Shown one piece after another: positions 25,381 through 34,020 of a stretch of 64,000 bases of DNA. Where the stretch lies: NCBI RefSeq assembly GCF_001005305.1, contig NZ_LBMH01000004.1, positions 1 through 64,000 on the forward strand. Direction: 5' to 3'. The stretch's first letter is position 1; each line of letters begins with the position of its first letter. The translations under genes were made by a program, and so were the position numbers. This stretch comes from Kordia zhangzhouensis. GTDB taxonomy: Bacteria > Bacteroidota > Bacteroidia > Flavobacteriales > Flavobacteriaceae. The notes below the pieces were generated by a model, which worked only from the letters and a program-made list of their open reading frames with translations, searched no databases and was not told the origin of the DNA.

Positions 25381-25398
25381 AGTTTAAAAAAGATCAAA

Positions 25399-25896
25399 TT
25401 AATACTTTTTGACTACTGATTGTGCAGAAGCATTAATCGCGTCTGTATATTTTTTGTCAGCGCCTTCTTCAACCATTCCTATAAACATGATACAAGTATT
25501 AGCATCATATTCTATACAATAAATAGTATTGTTCAATGTAACGCCTTCGGCTTCGCTAGTTCCATTCATATATAAAACTTTAACGCCATTGATTTCTTTT
25601 TCTCCTTTGCTAGTTACATTGAATTTATTAGACATGTCTGTGTCCATTTTTTTCTTAGAATCTGCATAAGTTTCAGGAATCATCATTGCCATTACTACAG
25701 CTTTTGGATTTTCAGAAACATAAGTGTTTTGAGTTACTGCCATAAATAATTCCTCATCTACAGTCATATCTACTTTTTTAGACATGAGTTCCATAGCTCT
25801 AGCAGCTTTTTGCTTATCTACTTCTGCTTGTTCTGTTTGTGCTTGCGCATTGAATCCGATAAATAGAATACACAGAGCGAATAGTGTTTTTTTCAT
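25399..25896 (-). CDS. Hypothetical secreted protein
   Basis: A 165-residue protein with a clear signal peptide (MKKTLFALCILFIGFNAQAQ). The mature part is small and alpha/beta in pattern, with an early helical segment (KAARAMELMSKK). It resembles flavobacterial periplasmic proteins without known function. A TACATTTG box at 25920-25927 precedes the gene, and the terminator at 25353-25380 follows it. No enzyme motif was seen. Confidence 0.75.
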   Translation of the reverse strand: MKKTLFALCILFIGFNAQAQTEQAEVDKQKAARAMELMSKKVDMTVDEELFMAVTQNTYVSENPKAVVMAMMIPETYADSKKKMDTDMSNKFNVTSKGEKEINGVKVLYMNGTSEAEGVTLNNTIYCIEYDANTCIMFIGMVEEGADKKYTDAINASAQSVVKKY

Positions 25897-25919
25897 TGTT
25901 ATTTTATGTTTTATAATTT

Positions 25920-25927
25920 CAAATGTA
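25920..25927 (-). promoter_or_regulatory. Putative -7 box (TACATTTG) for secreted-protein gene
   Basis: TAnnTTTG match on the minus strand, 23 bases before the ATG at 25896. Confidence 0.4.
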
Positions 25928-26160
25928 CGGAATAGTTTTTACTACAAACTTAATTCCGTAATTATATTGTATCATGTAAGACATAAAGCATGCCATATTT
26001 TGCAAAATAACACATAGACGCTTATTCGTACTATATGAAAAGTCTAACTATTTACTAGGAATGATTTGATTTGAATAATACGGATGTATTACCTTTTTTA
26101 TTTTGAACCTGTATCCCAATCGGTTTTGTTCACTAGTAATTATCCGGAAAAATAGTAGTA

Positions 26161-26604
26161 TTATTGATCTAGCAAACGCCTGTGGTAATTAATTTGTCCA
26201 ATATGATAACTCAAATGCCAAAATAGATGTAATAGCATATGTCCGATGGTAACTATTTCGCCATTTTTTTCTATTGGATAGTTTTTGGCGAGATCTTCTT
26301 CTTGTAATTGGGTTAATGAAGAAACAACAGTTTTTTGTACAGTTTTAATTTCCGTAAGTAATGTAGCTTTAGGTGTATTTTTTGTGTCAAATTCTGCTTC
26401 GCGGTGACGAACATAATCGGTATTTCCTATATATTTTCCAATAAAATGATGTAAGTTTCCAATTAAATGAAGGCATAAATTGCCTCCTGAATTTGAAATA
26501 TGATCGGCAAGTTTCCATAAAGAATCTTCTTCTATGTACGAATCAATTTCTGTATATAATCGGTCAAGTTCTCTTTTGTATAATTCGGTAATGGTTGTTT
26601 TCAT
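26161..26604 (-). CDS. DinB family protein (DUF1572-like)
   Basis: A 147-residue four-helix-bundle protein of the DinB/YfiT superfamily. Candidate metal-ligand histidines are in LHLIGNLHHFIG (~52-60) and HLSYHIGQINYHRR (~129-142). Many DinB-like proteins are thiol transferases or metal-dependent enzymes, but this member cannot be assigned a reaction. It is divergent from mazG with a 110-base gap. Confidence 0.8.
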   Translation of the reverse strand: MKTTITELYKRELDRLYTEIDSYIEEDSLWKLADHISNSGGNLCLHLIGNLHHFIGKYIGNTDYVRHREAEFDTKNTPKATLLTEIKTVQKTVVSSLTQLQEEDLAKNYPIEKNGEIVTIGHMLLHLFWHLSYHIGQINYHRRLLDQ

Positions 26605-26685
26605 GGTGTTTTTTTATGTAGTTAAAAGTACAAAGATTGTCTACATTCTACAATGAAAAGTAGGAGAGATTGCCGTTAAAATTAG

Positions 26686-26693
26686 TAGTTTTG
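26686..26693 (+). promoter_or_regulatory. Putative -7 box (TAGTTTTG) for mazG
   Basis: TAnnTTTG match 21 bases before the ATG at 26715. Confidence 0.4.
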
Positions 26694-26714
26694 TGCTTCT
26701 CATAAATTACATAT

Positions 26715-27488
26715 ATGAATTCTAGACAAGTACAATTGGCTGCCTTTGATCGCTTACTAACTATAATGAATGAACTTCGAGAGCAATGTCCGTGGGACAA
26801 GAAGCAAACAATGCAAAGTTTACGTCATTTAACTATTGAGGAAACTTATGAGCTTGGCGATGCGATTTTAGATAATGACTTGGAAGAAGTTAAAAAAGAG
26901 TTGGGAGATGTGTTGTTACACATCGTATTTTACGCAAAAATAGGAAGCGAAACTAATGCTTTTGATATTGCTGATGTCGCAAATGAAATCTGTGAAAAAT
27001 TAATTGCACGCCATCCGCATATTTATGGAGATGTTAAAGTGAAAGATGAAGAAGAAGTGAAGCGCAATTGGGAGAATTTAAAATTAAAGGAAGGAAAAAA
27101 ATCAGTATTAGAAGGCGTGCCTAGAAGTTTGCCGGCATTGGTAAAAGCCAACAGAATTCAAGATAAAGTAGCAGGTGTTGGTTTTGATTGGGAAGAGCCA
27201 CAACAGGTTTGGGAGAAGTTGCAAGAAGAGTTGTCTGAGTTTCAAGAGGAAGTGGCTAAAGGAGATCGTGATGCAATGGAATCTGAGTTTGGAGATGTAT
27301 TATTTTCTATGATTAATTATGCGCGATTTTTAAAAATTAATCCTGAAAATGCATTAGAGCGAACCAATAAAAAGTTTATCAAACGCTTTCAATATTTAGA
27401 AACAAAAGCAGCAGAACTTAATAAAAAGCTAGCCGATATGACTTTGGCAGAAATGGATGTTTTTTGGGAAGAAGCAAAACAATTATAA
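26715..27488 (+). CDS. mazG: Nucleoside triphosphate pyrophosphohydrolase MazG
   Basis: A 257-residue two-domain MazG. The N-terminal domain has LREQCPWDKKQTMQSL, the helical EETYELGDAI and EEVKKELGDVLLH (the ExxE...ExxD magnesium site). The second copy reads EELSEFQEEV and ESEFGDVLFSMINYARF. It hydrolyses NTPs to NMP and pyrophosphate, helping to clear aberrant nucleotides. It is a single gene between a DinB gene (divergent) and the DUF349 gene (convergent), with a bidirectional terminator downstream. Confidence 0.94.
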   Translation: MNSRQVQLAAFDRLLTIMNELREQCPWDKKQTMQSLRHLTIEETYELGDAILDNDLEEVKKELGDVLLHIVFYAKIGSETNAFDIADVANEICEKLIARHPHIYGDVKVKDEEEVKRNWENLKLKEGKKSVLEGVPRSLPALVKANRIQDKVAGVGFDWEEPQQVWEKLQEELSEFQEEVAKGDRDAMESEFGDVLFSMINYARFLKINPENALERTNKKFIKRFQYLETKAAELNKKLADMTLAEMDVFWEEAKQL

Positions 27489-27521
27489 TAATTTGATAAT
27501 TACTGTTGCGTCTTAAAAATA

Positions 27522-27550
27522 AAAAACCGTTTCAATTTGAAACGGTTTTT
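27522..27550 (+). terminator. Bidirectional terminator between mazG and DUF349 gene
   Basis: Twelve-base arms AAAAACCGTTTC and GAAACGGTTTTT around a 5-nt loop, with A and T runs on both sides. It sits between convergent stops at 27488 and 27571. Confidence 0.85.
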
Positions 27551-27570
27551 ATATATAAATTATATTCATT

Positions 27571-29550
27571 TTACAATGAACGAAGCTGGTTAAGTTTGGC
27601 TTTCCATGTATCCAGCGCTCTTTTTTGTCGTTTGATATCTTGATGTACTTTCTTAATCATAGGATTATCTGCAGACGCATCAGAGAAGAACTGTAAGTTG
27701 TTTTCTAACTGGCGAATTTCTCCTGATATTTCATCAATTTTTCGTCTTATAAAAATACGTTCAGAGTTAATCTTTGATTCATCTAAATTTTCTAAACGAT
27801 TACTGTATTTGATTAATTCAGACTCTTGCTTATCAATATTTAGTTGTTTAAATAAATCATCAATTACTTTATTAAACTTAGTGTCAATATTTTTCTTATT
27901 GTAGGGAACTCTGCCAATAGCTTTCCAATCTGCAATTTTTTCTTTGATGTTTTCAATATCTTTTTCTGCATCACCAGATAATGTATAGGATAGCATGGTT
28001 TCCAAAAAGGCTTCTTTTTTCTCAAGAGCAACTTTTTCTTCAGCACTAGCGGCATTTTTTTGAGCGTGTAAACGGTCAAAATAGTGATTGCAAGCATCCT
28101 TGAACTGTTTCCAGATTTTATCGGATATCTTTTTAGGAACGTGTCCTATTTTTTTCCAATCAGACTGTACTTTTTTCATTTTAGGAGTTACATCATTCCA
28201 ATCTTCACTATCCTTCAATGATTCAGCAAGTTCAATAAGTGCTAGTTTTTTAGCTAAATTTTCTTGTTGTTCTTTCTTTAAAGATTTGTAAAAAGCATTT
28301 TTATTAGCGTTAAACTCACGTACAGCTTGTTTAAATTTAGCCCACGTTTCTTCATTGACTTTTAGAGGAACTTTTCCTGCGTTGAAAAAAGCTTCTCGTA
28401 ACTTTTCTACATCTTTAATTTTGTTTTGCCATTGATTGTGGACTTTAAAATTTCCAGTAGCAATATCTTTGATTTTAGCAATGATTTCTTCTTTAACGAC
28501 TAAATTTTGCTCGTAAATCTGATCAATATTTTTAAAGTATTCTTGGCGTTTGTCGTGAATGATTTTAGTTACTTCACTAAATTCATTCCAAATATCTTCA
28601 CGTAGTTCTTTAGCAACAGGACCAACATCTTCCTTCCACAATCTGTGTAAATTTTGCAATTCACGAAATGCATGGATTACATTCTCTTCATTTGCTAATT
28701 CTTTTGCGCGTGCTACAATTTTTTGTTTTTCTTCGTAATTGCGTTTAAAATCCAAATCACGTAAGTCTCTATTCAAGTGTAAAAAATCGTAAAAACGCTC
28801 TACGTGATGATGATACGTTCGCCAAACATTATTGTATTGAGCTTTTGGAATAGCGCCAGCATTACGCCAAGCTTCTTGGATTTGTTTAAATTGTTTGTAG
28901 GTCGTGTTAATATTTTCTTCTATATTCAACAACCCTTTTAGTTCTTCAATTAAAGCTAAACGTCTATCTAAATTTGCGTTGAGATCTTTTTCAAGATTTT
29001 TATAATATTCTGAACGCTTACTACGATATTCGTTATACATCACATTGAAGCGACCTTTTACAGGCAATGAAAATTGAAAGTCAATACTATTACCACCATC
29101 CGCCAAAAACTCTTCTTTTCGCTGTTCTAGCACTTCATTGTATTTTTCTTTAAATTCAGATTTTATGCCTTCCACATGTTCTCTAATGGCTTGTACCTTT
29201 TCATTCTTGACGAGTTTTTCCAATTCGTCTACTAAGGCTTCCATGCTCATTGAATGATAATCTAACAAAGGAATTTCATGTCGTTCGTTTGCACTTTCGT
29301 CTTCAGCATCTTCGGCAACACTTTCGTGAACTTCATTTACTGCATCTTTATGCTCTTCTTTAGTTTGTTCAGAATCTTCTACTTCATCGTCAGAAGTTTG
29401 ATTTACTGATTGAGTGTTACTGATATCTGTATCAACTGCTGTTGAATGGTTATTTTCTGTGTCAGCAACAGGATTCGTGTTTTCAGTAGCAGATTGCTTT
29501 TCTAAATTTCCATCTGCATTTTGCAGGTTATCATCTTTTTCTTCTAACAT
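27571..29550 (-). CDS. DUF349 repeat protein
   Basis: A 659-residue helical protein. Residues ~1-110 are acidic and low complexity (glutamate, aspartate, serine). The rest consists of five to six DUF349 units. Each has a W-(K/R)-x2-G-x2-P motif (WRNAGAIP, WKKIGHVP, WKAIGRVP and relatives) followed by a tryptophan- or aromatic-rich helix. The start at MLEEKDDNLQ (29550) is preferred, because the 22 codons upstream look like untranslated leader. The function is unknown in Bacteroidota. It is the last gene of the run starting at the TPR or DUF368 genes. Confidence 0.85.
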   Translation of the reverse strand: MLEEKDDNLQNADGNLEKQSATENTNPVADTENNHSTAVDTDISNTQSVNQTSDDEVEDSEQTKEEHKDAVNEVHESVAEDAEDESANERHEIPLLDYHSMSMEALVDELEKLVKNEKVQAIREHVEGIKSEFKEKYNEVLEQRKEEFLADGGNSIDFQFSLPVKGRFNVMYNEYRSKRSEYYKNLEKDLNANLDRRLALIEELKGLLNIEENINTTYKQFKQIQEAWRNAGAIPKAQYNNVWRTYHHHVERFYDFLHLNRDLRDLDFKRNYEEKQKIVARAKELANEENVIHAFRELQNLHRLWKEDVGPVAKELREDIWNEFSEVTKIIHDKRQEYFKNIDQIYEQNLVVKEEIIAKIKDIATGNFKVHNQWQNKIKDVEKLREAFFNAGKVPLKVNEETWAKFKQAVREFNANKNAFYKSLKKEQQENLAKKLALIELAESLKDSEDWNDVTPKMKKVQSDWKKIGHVPKKISDKIWKQFKDACNHYFDRLHAQKNAASAEEKVALEKKEAFLETMLSYTLSGDAEKDIENIKEKIADWKAIGRVPYNKKNIDTKFNKVIDDLFKQLNIDKQESELIKYSNRLENLDESKINSERIFIRRKIDEISGEIRQLENNLQFFSDASADNPMIKKVHQDIKRQKRALDTWKAKLNQLRSL

Positions 29551-29667
29551 CTTCAAATGTTTAGGTTCGTCGTAAGCTTTAAAGTCCCAAGATACTAACA
29601 ACAAACAAAATGACAAAGTTTTACTGAAGAGAAACTGCGAGAATTGCTCTAAAAAATCAGACTTTTT

Positions 29668-30429
29668 TTAAGAATTCCAGATTTTCCAAGCTTTTTCGGC
29701 TTGATATTCTAACATTTTATACCCATTTACAATTTGTGCTCCTTGTAAACGACCGAGTTTGAGAAAAGTAGTTTCTGACGGATTATAGATTAGATCGAAC
29801 AGCAAGAAATCCTTTGAAACATATTTGTAAGGAATATCAGGACAATCGTCAATTTTTGGAAAAGTACCTAATGGCGTACAATTCACAATTACAGGATGTG
29901 ATTTCATTATTTTTTCACTTAAATCCTGATAGGATATTGTTTGCGTGTTTTTGGGTTTTCGAGATACGTATTGATAATCAATACCAAGTTCTTCAAAAAC
30001 AAATGCTATCGCCTTAGAAGCACCACCAGTCCCTAAAATTAGTGCTTTCGTATGGTGTTTTTCTAAATAGGGCTTAATGGATTTTTTAAAGCCATAACAG
30101 TCAGTGTTGTAGCCTTTTAGAGAACCGTCTTTTTTAATTTTGATAGTGTTGACAGCACCAATTTTTTTCGCTTTTTTATGAAGATTGTCCAGATAGGGTA
30201 TCACTGCTTCTTTGTAAGGAATTGTAACGTTCATTCCTTTGAGATTTGAATATTCAGAGATGAGTTGAGGAAATTTTTCAATACTAGGAATATCAAAATT
30301 GGTATAAAAATGGTCGTCCCGATTTAACTTCTTGAATTTATCTGAAAAATATCCACGAGAAAACGAATACGCAATGTGTTTACCGAGTAGTCCAAAAAGT
30401 GTTTTATACGTTTTGAGTTCGTTTTCCAT
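29668..30429 (-). CDS. aroE: Shikimate dehydrogenase
   Basis: A 253-residue NADPH-dependent enzyme of the shikimate pathway that reduces 3-dehydroshikimate. Substrate-binding YSFSRGYFSDKF (~18-29) and MNVTIPYKEAV (the Lys/Asn pair) lie in the N-terminal domain, NTDCYGFKKS in the centre, and the nucleotide-binding LGTGGASKAIAF in the C-terminal domain. The start overlaps the upstream DUF368 gene by 26 bases, which implies tight translational coupling. The length is slightly short for AroE but normal for this phylum. Confidence 0.92.
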   Translation of the reverse strand: MENELKTYKTLFGLLGKHIAYSFSRGYFSDKFKKLNRDDHFYTNFDIPSIEKFPQLISEYSNLKGMNVTIPYKEAVIPYLDNLHKKAKKIGAVNTIKIKKDGSLKGYNTDCYGFKKSIKPYLEKHHTKALILGTGGASKAIAFVFEELGIDYQYVSRKPKNTQTISYQDLSEKIMKSHPVIVNCTPLGTFPKIDDCPDIPYKYVSKDFLLFDLIYNPSETTFLKLGRLQGAQIVNGYKMLEYQAEKAWKIWNS

Positions 30430-31420
30430 ACCAATCTAAAGCTAATACAATTAAAATTCCGATACAAATAAAGAAGATTGCAATCCACGTTTCGCTTGAA
30501 GCAATATTAGGGAGCATTCGCTCATAGTTCTGAATGATCATTTTTCCGTTAGAATCTAATAAATGAATGCCAGTATCATCTGTTTTGTAGATGGTTTCTT
30601 TCCAGGGCCATACAACACCTAGAGAACCCGAAATAAAACCAATAATAACTGCCGTAGTAATATGCTTGTAGTGCTTTAAAACATAATTCAACAGATGTGA
30701 TAGTGTAACTAATCCTACAGCAGAACCTGCGGTAAAAACACCGAGAATTTTTAGTTCACGAATACGCTCAGGGTTGTTTGTAAATTCAAAGTTCCCTTTT
30801 AACATATCTGCCATTGTATCGTACAAAGCATTAACAGAGTCTACCAATAACAGTACATAATTTCCTAAAAGGATAAGAATAAATGAGCCTGAAAGCCCGG
30901 GAAGCGTCATTCCAGAAACGCTAATAATTCCACAAATGAATACAAAGCCTAGATGGTCATTTTCTTTGGCAGGATTCATTAAGCTAATAGCAATTCCGCA
31001 GAATGCGCCTATAAGCAAGCTTATTATTGTTGCTTGATTCCAGTGTTTAAAATCTTTTGAGATATAATAGATTGAACCTAGAATCATTCCAAAAAAAGCA
31101 GACCAAACATAGAGTTCGTAATGTTGAATAAAGTAATCGAGTATTTTGGAAACGCTAAAATAGCTGATTAACATTCCGAGAATAAGCAATCCTAAAAATC
31201 GCCCGTTAATGTATTCGAAAAAGCTTTTAAAACGTCCGTTGAATAGCAGTTTGAATGCTTTTCCATTGATGCGTTGTAATGAAAAGATAAATTCTTCGTA
31301 AAATCCTACAACAAACGCTACAACACCGCCAGAAACTCCAGGTACTTTATTGGCAGCACCCATTGCTAAGCCTTTTATAACTAGCAATATTTTGTCTTTC
31401 AGTGTGCGCGTGTTTTCCAT
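30404..31420 (-). CDS. DUF368 membrane protein, second of a tandem pair (putative polyprenyl-phosphate translocase)
   Basis: A 338-residue protein with about eight transmembrane segments. Two inverted half-repeats carry the conserved motif: KGLAMGAANKVPGVSGGVVA (~14-33) and SGMTLPGLSGSFILILLG (~168-185). DUF368 proteins have recently been shown to be undecaprenyl-phosphate translocases (PopT), recycling the lipid carrier across the membrane. It starts 5 bases after the first DUF368 gene and overlaps aroE by 26 bases. It differs from its neighbour in having an Asn-Lys in place of Asp-Val before the PGVSGG motif. Confidence 0.85.
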   Translation of the reverse strand: MENTRTLKDKILLVIKGLAMGAANKVPGVSGGVVAFVVGFYEEFIFSLQRINGKAFKLLFNGRFKSFFEYINGRFLGLLILGMLISYFSVSKILDYFIQHYELYVWSAFFGMILGSIYYISKDFKHWNQATIISLLIGAFCGIAISLMNPAKENDHLGFVFICGIISVSGMTLPGLSGSFILILLGNYVLLLVDSVNALYDTMADMLKGNFEFTNNPERIRELKILGVFTAGSAVGLVTLSHLLNYVLKHYKHITTAVIIGFISGSLGVVWPWKETIYKTDDTGIHLLDSNGKMIIQNYERMLPNIASSETWIAIFFICIGILIVLALDWYGKRTQNV

Positions 31421-31425
31421 AAAGG

Positions 31426-32373
31426 TTAGGAATGTTTTTTGTTTTTGCTAGAAGCAAATTTTTCCATTATAAAAATAGTTAGAAATCCCACAATCATCAA
31501 TACTATTGCAAAAAGGATTTGAGGTTCTATCTGATTGACAGTCTCAAATGTATTTGGGAGGACACTTTTTCCATACACGTTTACTTCTTGTCCGTGCGAA
31601 TCGATACGAGTTCCTGTGATTATTTTCCAGGGCCAAATTTTATTGAGAGAACCTAAAATGAAACCTGTTAATAGGGCAAGTGTCAAGTTTTTATAATGGC
31701 TAAATAACCATTTCAATAATTTGGAAAAAGATAACAATCCAATCACGGCACCTACTGCAAAAATAGCAATGGTTTTTATATCTCTATTGTTAATAGCCGA
31801 CAGTACGGGTTCATATGCACCCAAAAGAACTAAAATAAAAGCTCCTGAAATACCAGGAAGAATCATGGCACAAATGGCTAATGCACCAGCAATAAAAACA
31901 AACCAAGATGCCTGTATACTTTCATCTCCACTTGGTAAAATAGTAATGTAATAGGCGAGAACTGTGCCTAGTAAAAAAACGAGAATTGTTTTCCAATTCC
32001 AATTTTCTATTTGTTTGCCAATAAAGAGAATACTAGCGATTACTAATCCAAAGAAAAAAGACCATAAAAGTACTGGTTCGTCATTAAGTAATGATTTAAT
32101 GATTTTGGCTAATGATAAAATACTGATACCAATACCAAGAAGTAGTGCAAGTAAAAAGTTACCATTAAGTTGTGCCCACGCAGCTTTAATTCCTTTGTTT
32201 TTAAATGTTTTAAAAAGATCTAGATTGATGTTATTGATTGAGGTAATCAATTCTTCATAAATGCCAGAAATAAAAGCAATGGTTCCACCAGAAACACCAG
32301 GAACAACATCTGCAGCGCCCATTGCAATTCCTTTGAAGGTAATAATCAAATAATCGAATAGGTTTCTATTCAT
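31426..32373 (-). CDS. DUF368 membrane protein, first of a tandem pair (putative polyprenyl-phosphate translocase)
   Basis: A 315-residue protein with about eight transmembrane segments and the DUF368 signature KGIAMGAADVVPGVSGGTIA (~14-33), repeated in inverted form as CAMILPGISGAFILVLLG. It keeps the standard Ala-Asp-Val-Val-Pro core. As in the other copy, the likely role is return of C55-P or a similar carrier to the cytoplasmic leaflet for peptidoglycan and LPS/O-antigen synthesis. A TACATTTG box lies upstream at 32404-32411, so the DUF368-DUF368-aroE-DUF349 unit has its own promoter. Confidence 0.88.
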   Translation of the reverse strand: MNRNLFDYLIITFKGIAMGAADVVPGVSGGTIAFISGIYEELITSINNINLDLFKTFKNKGIKAAWAQLNGNFLLALLLGIGISILSLAKIIKSLLNDEPVLLWSFFFGLVIASILFIGKQIENWNWKTILVFLLGTVLAYYITILPSGDESIQASWFVFIAGALAICAMILPGISGAFILVLLGAYEPVLSAINNRDIKTIAIFAVGAVIGLLSFSKLLKWLFSHYKNLTLALLTGFILGSLNKIWPWKIITGTRIDSHGQEVNVYGKSVLPNTFETVNQIEPQILFAIVLMIVGFLTIFIMEKFASSKNKKHS

Positions 32374-32403
32374 TTGTAGCTAATTTAATTTAATAGTCAA
32401 ACA

Positions 32404-32411
32404 CAAATGTA
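32404..32411 (-). promoter_or_regulatory. Putative -7 box (TACATTTG) for DUF368-aroE unit
   Basis: TAnnTTTG match on the minus strand, 30 bases before ATG 32373. Confidence 0.45.
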
Positions 32412-32452
32412 AATGTATTTGCGTTTGGAAAGCTACGCAAAAGTATGGAATT

Positions 32453-33859
32453 TTATGTGGACGATTTTTTAAATTCTGAAATAATATTTTTTACAGAAAT
32501 TCGTGTAAATACAGATGGAAATAATTTTTGAAATTGTAAGTGTTGGGTAAAATTATTTCGCAATGCATTTTTTAAATGAAATGTACCTTTATTTTGTTCT
32601 CCAAGTGTAAAATACATACCTGCTAGTCGGTATTCAATCTTTGAATTGTCAGGATAAAATTCTAGTGCTTGTAACAGTACATGAATGCTGTTATTGTACT
32701 CTCCTAATAGTTTCAAGATGTCTGCCCAAGAAATCCACGTGCTAAGTTCATAATTTCCTAACTCAACTGTTTTTTGGTAGGCAATATCAGCCTCTTCATA
32801 GAGTTGTAAAGATTTATGAATTTCGGCACTTCGTTTCCAATAGGAAACATTTTCAGTATCTATATTAATAGCTTTGTTAATGTAGTACAATGCTTTTTGA
32901 TAGTTTTCCTGGCGCATATAAAAATCAGTAATTGCTGTCCAGCCCTTATCTAATAAAGGGTCTTCGTGTACAGTTTTGTAGTAAAATTTGACAGCAAGTT
33001 CTTTTTGGCCTAATTTTTCATAGCATTTTCCGATACGCAAATATGCAAATGATGTTGGGTCATCAAGTTCAAGAGTAATTTGATAATTATAGATAGCTTC
33101 TTCGTAGTCACCTAATTTTTCAAGAACTTTTCCTTTTTCAATATATGCACCAATAAATCGATCGTCTGCAATAATTGCAAAGTCAAAAGCGGTTAATGCT
33201 TCAGGGAACATTTTTTTAGCATAATATTGTTTTCCGAGTTGATGCCAAGCTACTTCCGAATACGGGTTTTTATCAATATATTCATTCAAATAACTAATAG
33301 CTCCATCGATATCTTCTAAAAATTCAAAACAATAAATGATATTGTAAAGTGAAGAATAATCATCAATGTCGAGCTCCAAACATTTCATAAAATAACGTTT
33401 GGCTTCTTTAAAATCATCAATAAAAAGATATTCCATTCCTATTAACGAGTTTACATCTGCCAAATCATCACTATATTCTAAAGCAGTTTTTAGGAGTTCA
33501 ATCGCTTTGTAATGTTCGTCTCTTTTAGAGTAGATATTTGCTTTTTGTATGTAAATTTCTGCATTTGAAGTTTCTAATAAATACAGATTATCCAACAACT
33601 TTTCTGCTTCATCCAATTTATTTTCAAATACCATTAGTTCAATCTCCATGAGTTTTAAATTCACAGAACTTGGATGTTGTTCTAGGCTAATTTTAATTGC
33701 TTTTTTGGCAAGAGCAACTTTTCCAGAATCAAGGTAATGATGAATGATATCTTCAAATTCGGCAGAATCAAAAAAGAAAACATTATTTGTTTTCAGCATA
33801 GATTCAAACCTTGAAAGGGCAAAATTTTCATCTTCATTAGAGCTAAATAGCATAGGCAA
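32453..33859 (-). CDS. Tetratricopeptide repeat protein
   Basis: A 468-residue protein made almost wholly of TPR units (for example YFMKCLELDIDDYSSLY, ALTAFDFAIIADDRFIGAYIEKGKVLEKL, ALYYINKAINIDTENVSYW). I estimate ten or more helix-turn-helix repeats. There is no signal peptide or membrane segment, so it is probably a cytoplasmic scaffold. It lies 79 bases upstream of the DUF368 pair on the same strand, an order that I recall as common in flavobacteria, but its partner is unknown. Confidence 0.85.
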   Translation of the reverse strand: MPMLFSSNEDENFALSRFESMLKTNNVFFFDSAEFEDIIHHYLDSGKVALAKKAIKISLEQHPSSVNLKLMEIELMVFENKLDEAEKLLDNLYLLETSNAEIYIQKANIYSKRDEHYKAIELLKTALEYSDDLADVNSLIGMEYLFIDDFKEAKRYFMKCLELDIDDYSSLYNIIYCFEFLEDIDGAISYLNEYIDKNPYSEVAWHQLGKQYYAKKMFPEALTAFDFAIIADDRFIGAYIEKGKVLEKLGDYEEAIYNYQITLELDDPTSFAYLRIGKCYEKLGQKELAVKFYYKTVHEDPLLDKGWTAITDFYMRQENYQKALYYINKAINIDTENVSYWKRSAEIHKSLQLYEEADIAYQKTVELGNYELSTWISWADILKLLGEYNNSIHVLLQALEFYPDNSKIEYRLAGMYFTLGEQNKGTFHLKNALRNNFTQHLQFQKLFPSVFTRISVKNIISEFKKSST

Positions 33860-34020
33860 TACGTGCTTTTAGATTTCTATAACATTAAATGTAGTTGATG
33901 TTCTTGTTGATTTGAGAGTAATTCTCTAATTGTTTTCAACAAAATAATCAACAACGTTTTCTTATTGATGGTTACAATGATTATTTAAGGCTGGTGTGTA
34001 TAAACGAATAATTGTTCAAT

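Noticed and set aside
32741-32760. CCACGTGC sequence in the TPR gene as a parS site
   Set aside because: Not palindromic beyond the core; located in a coding region.
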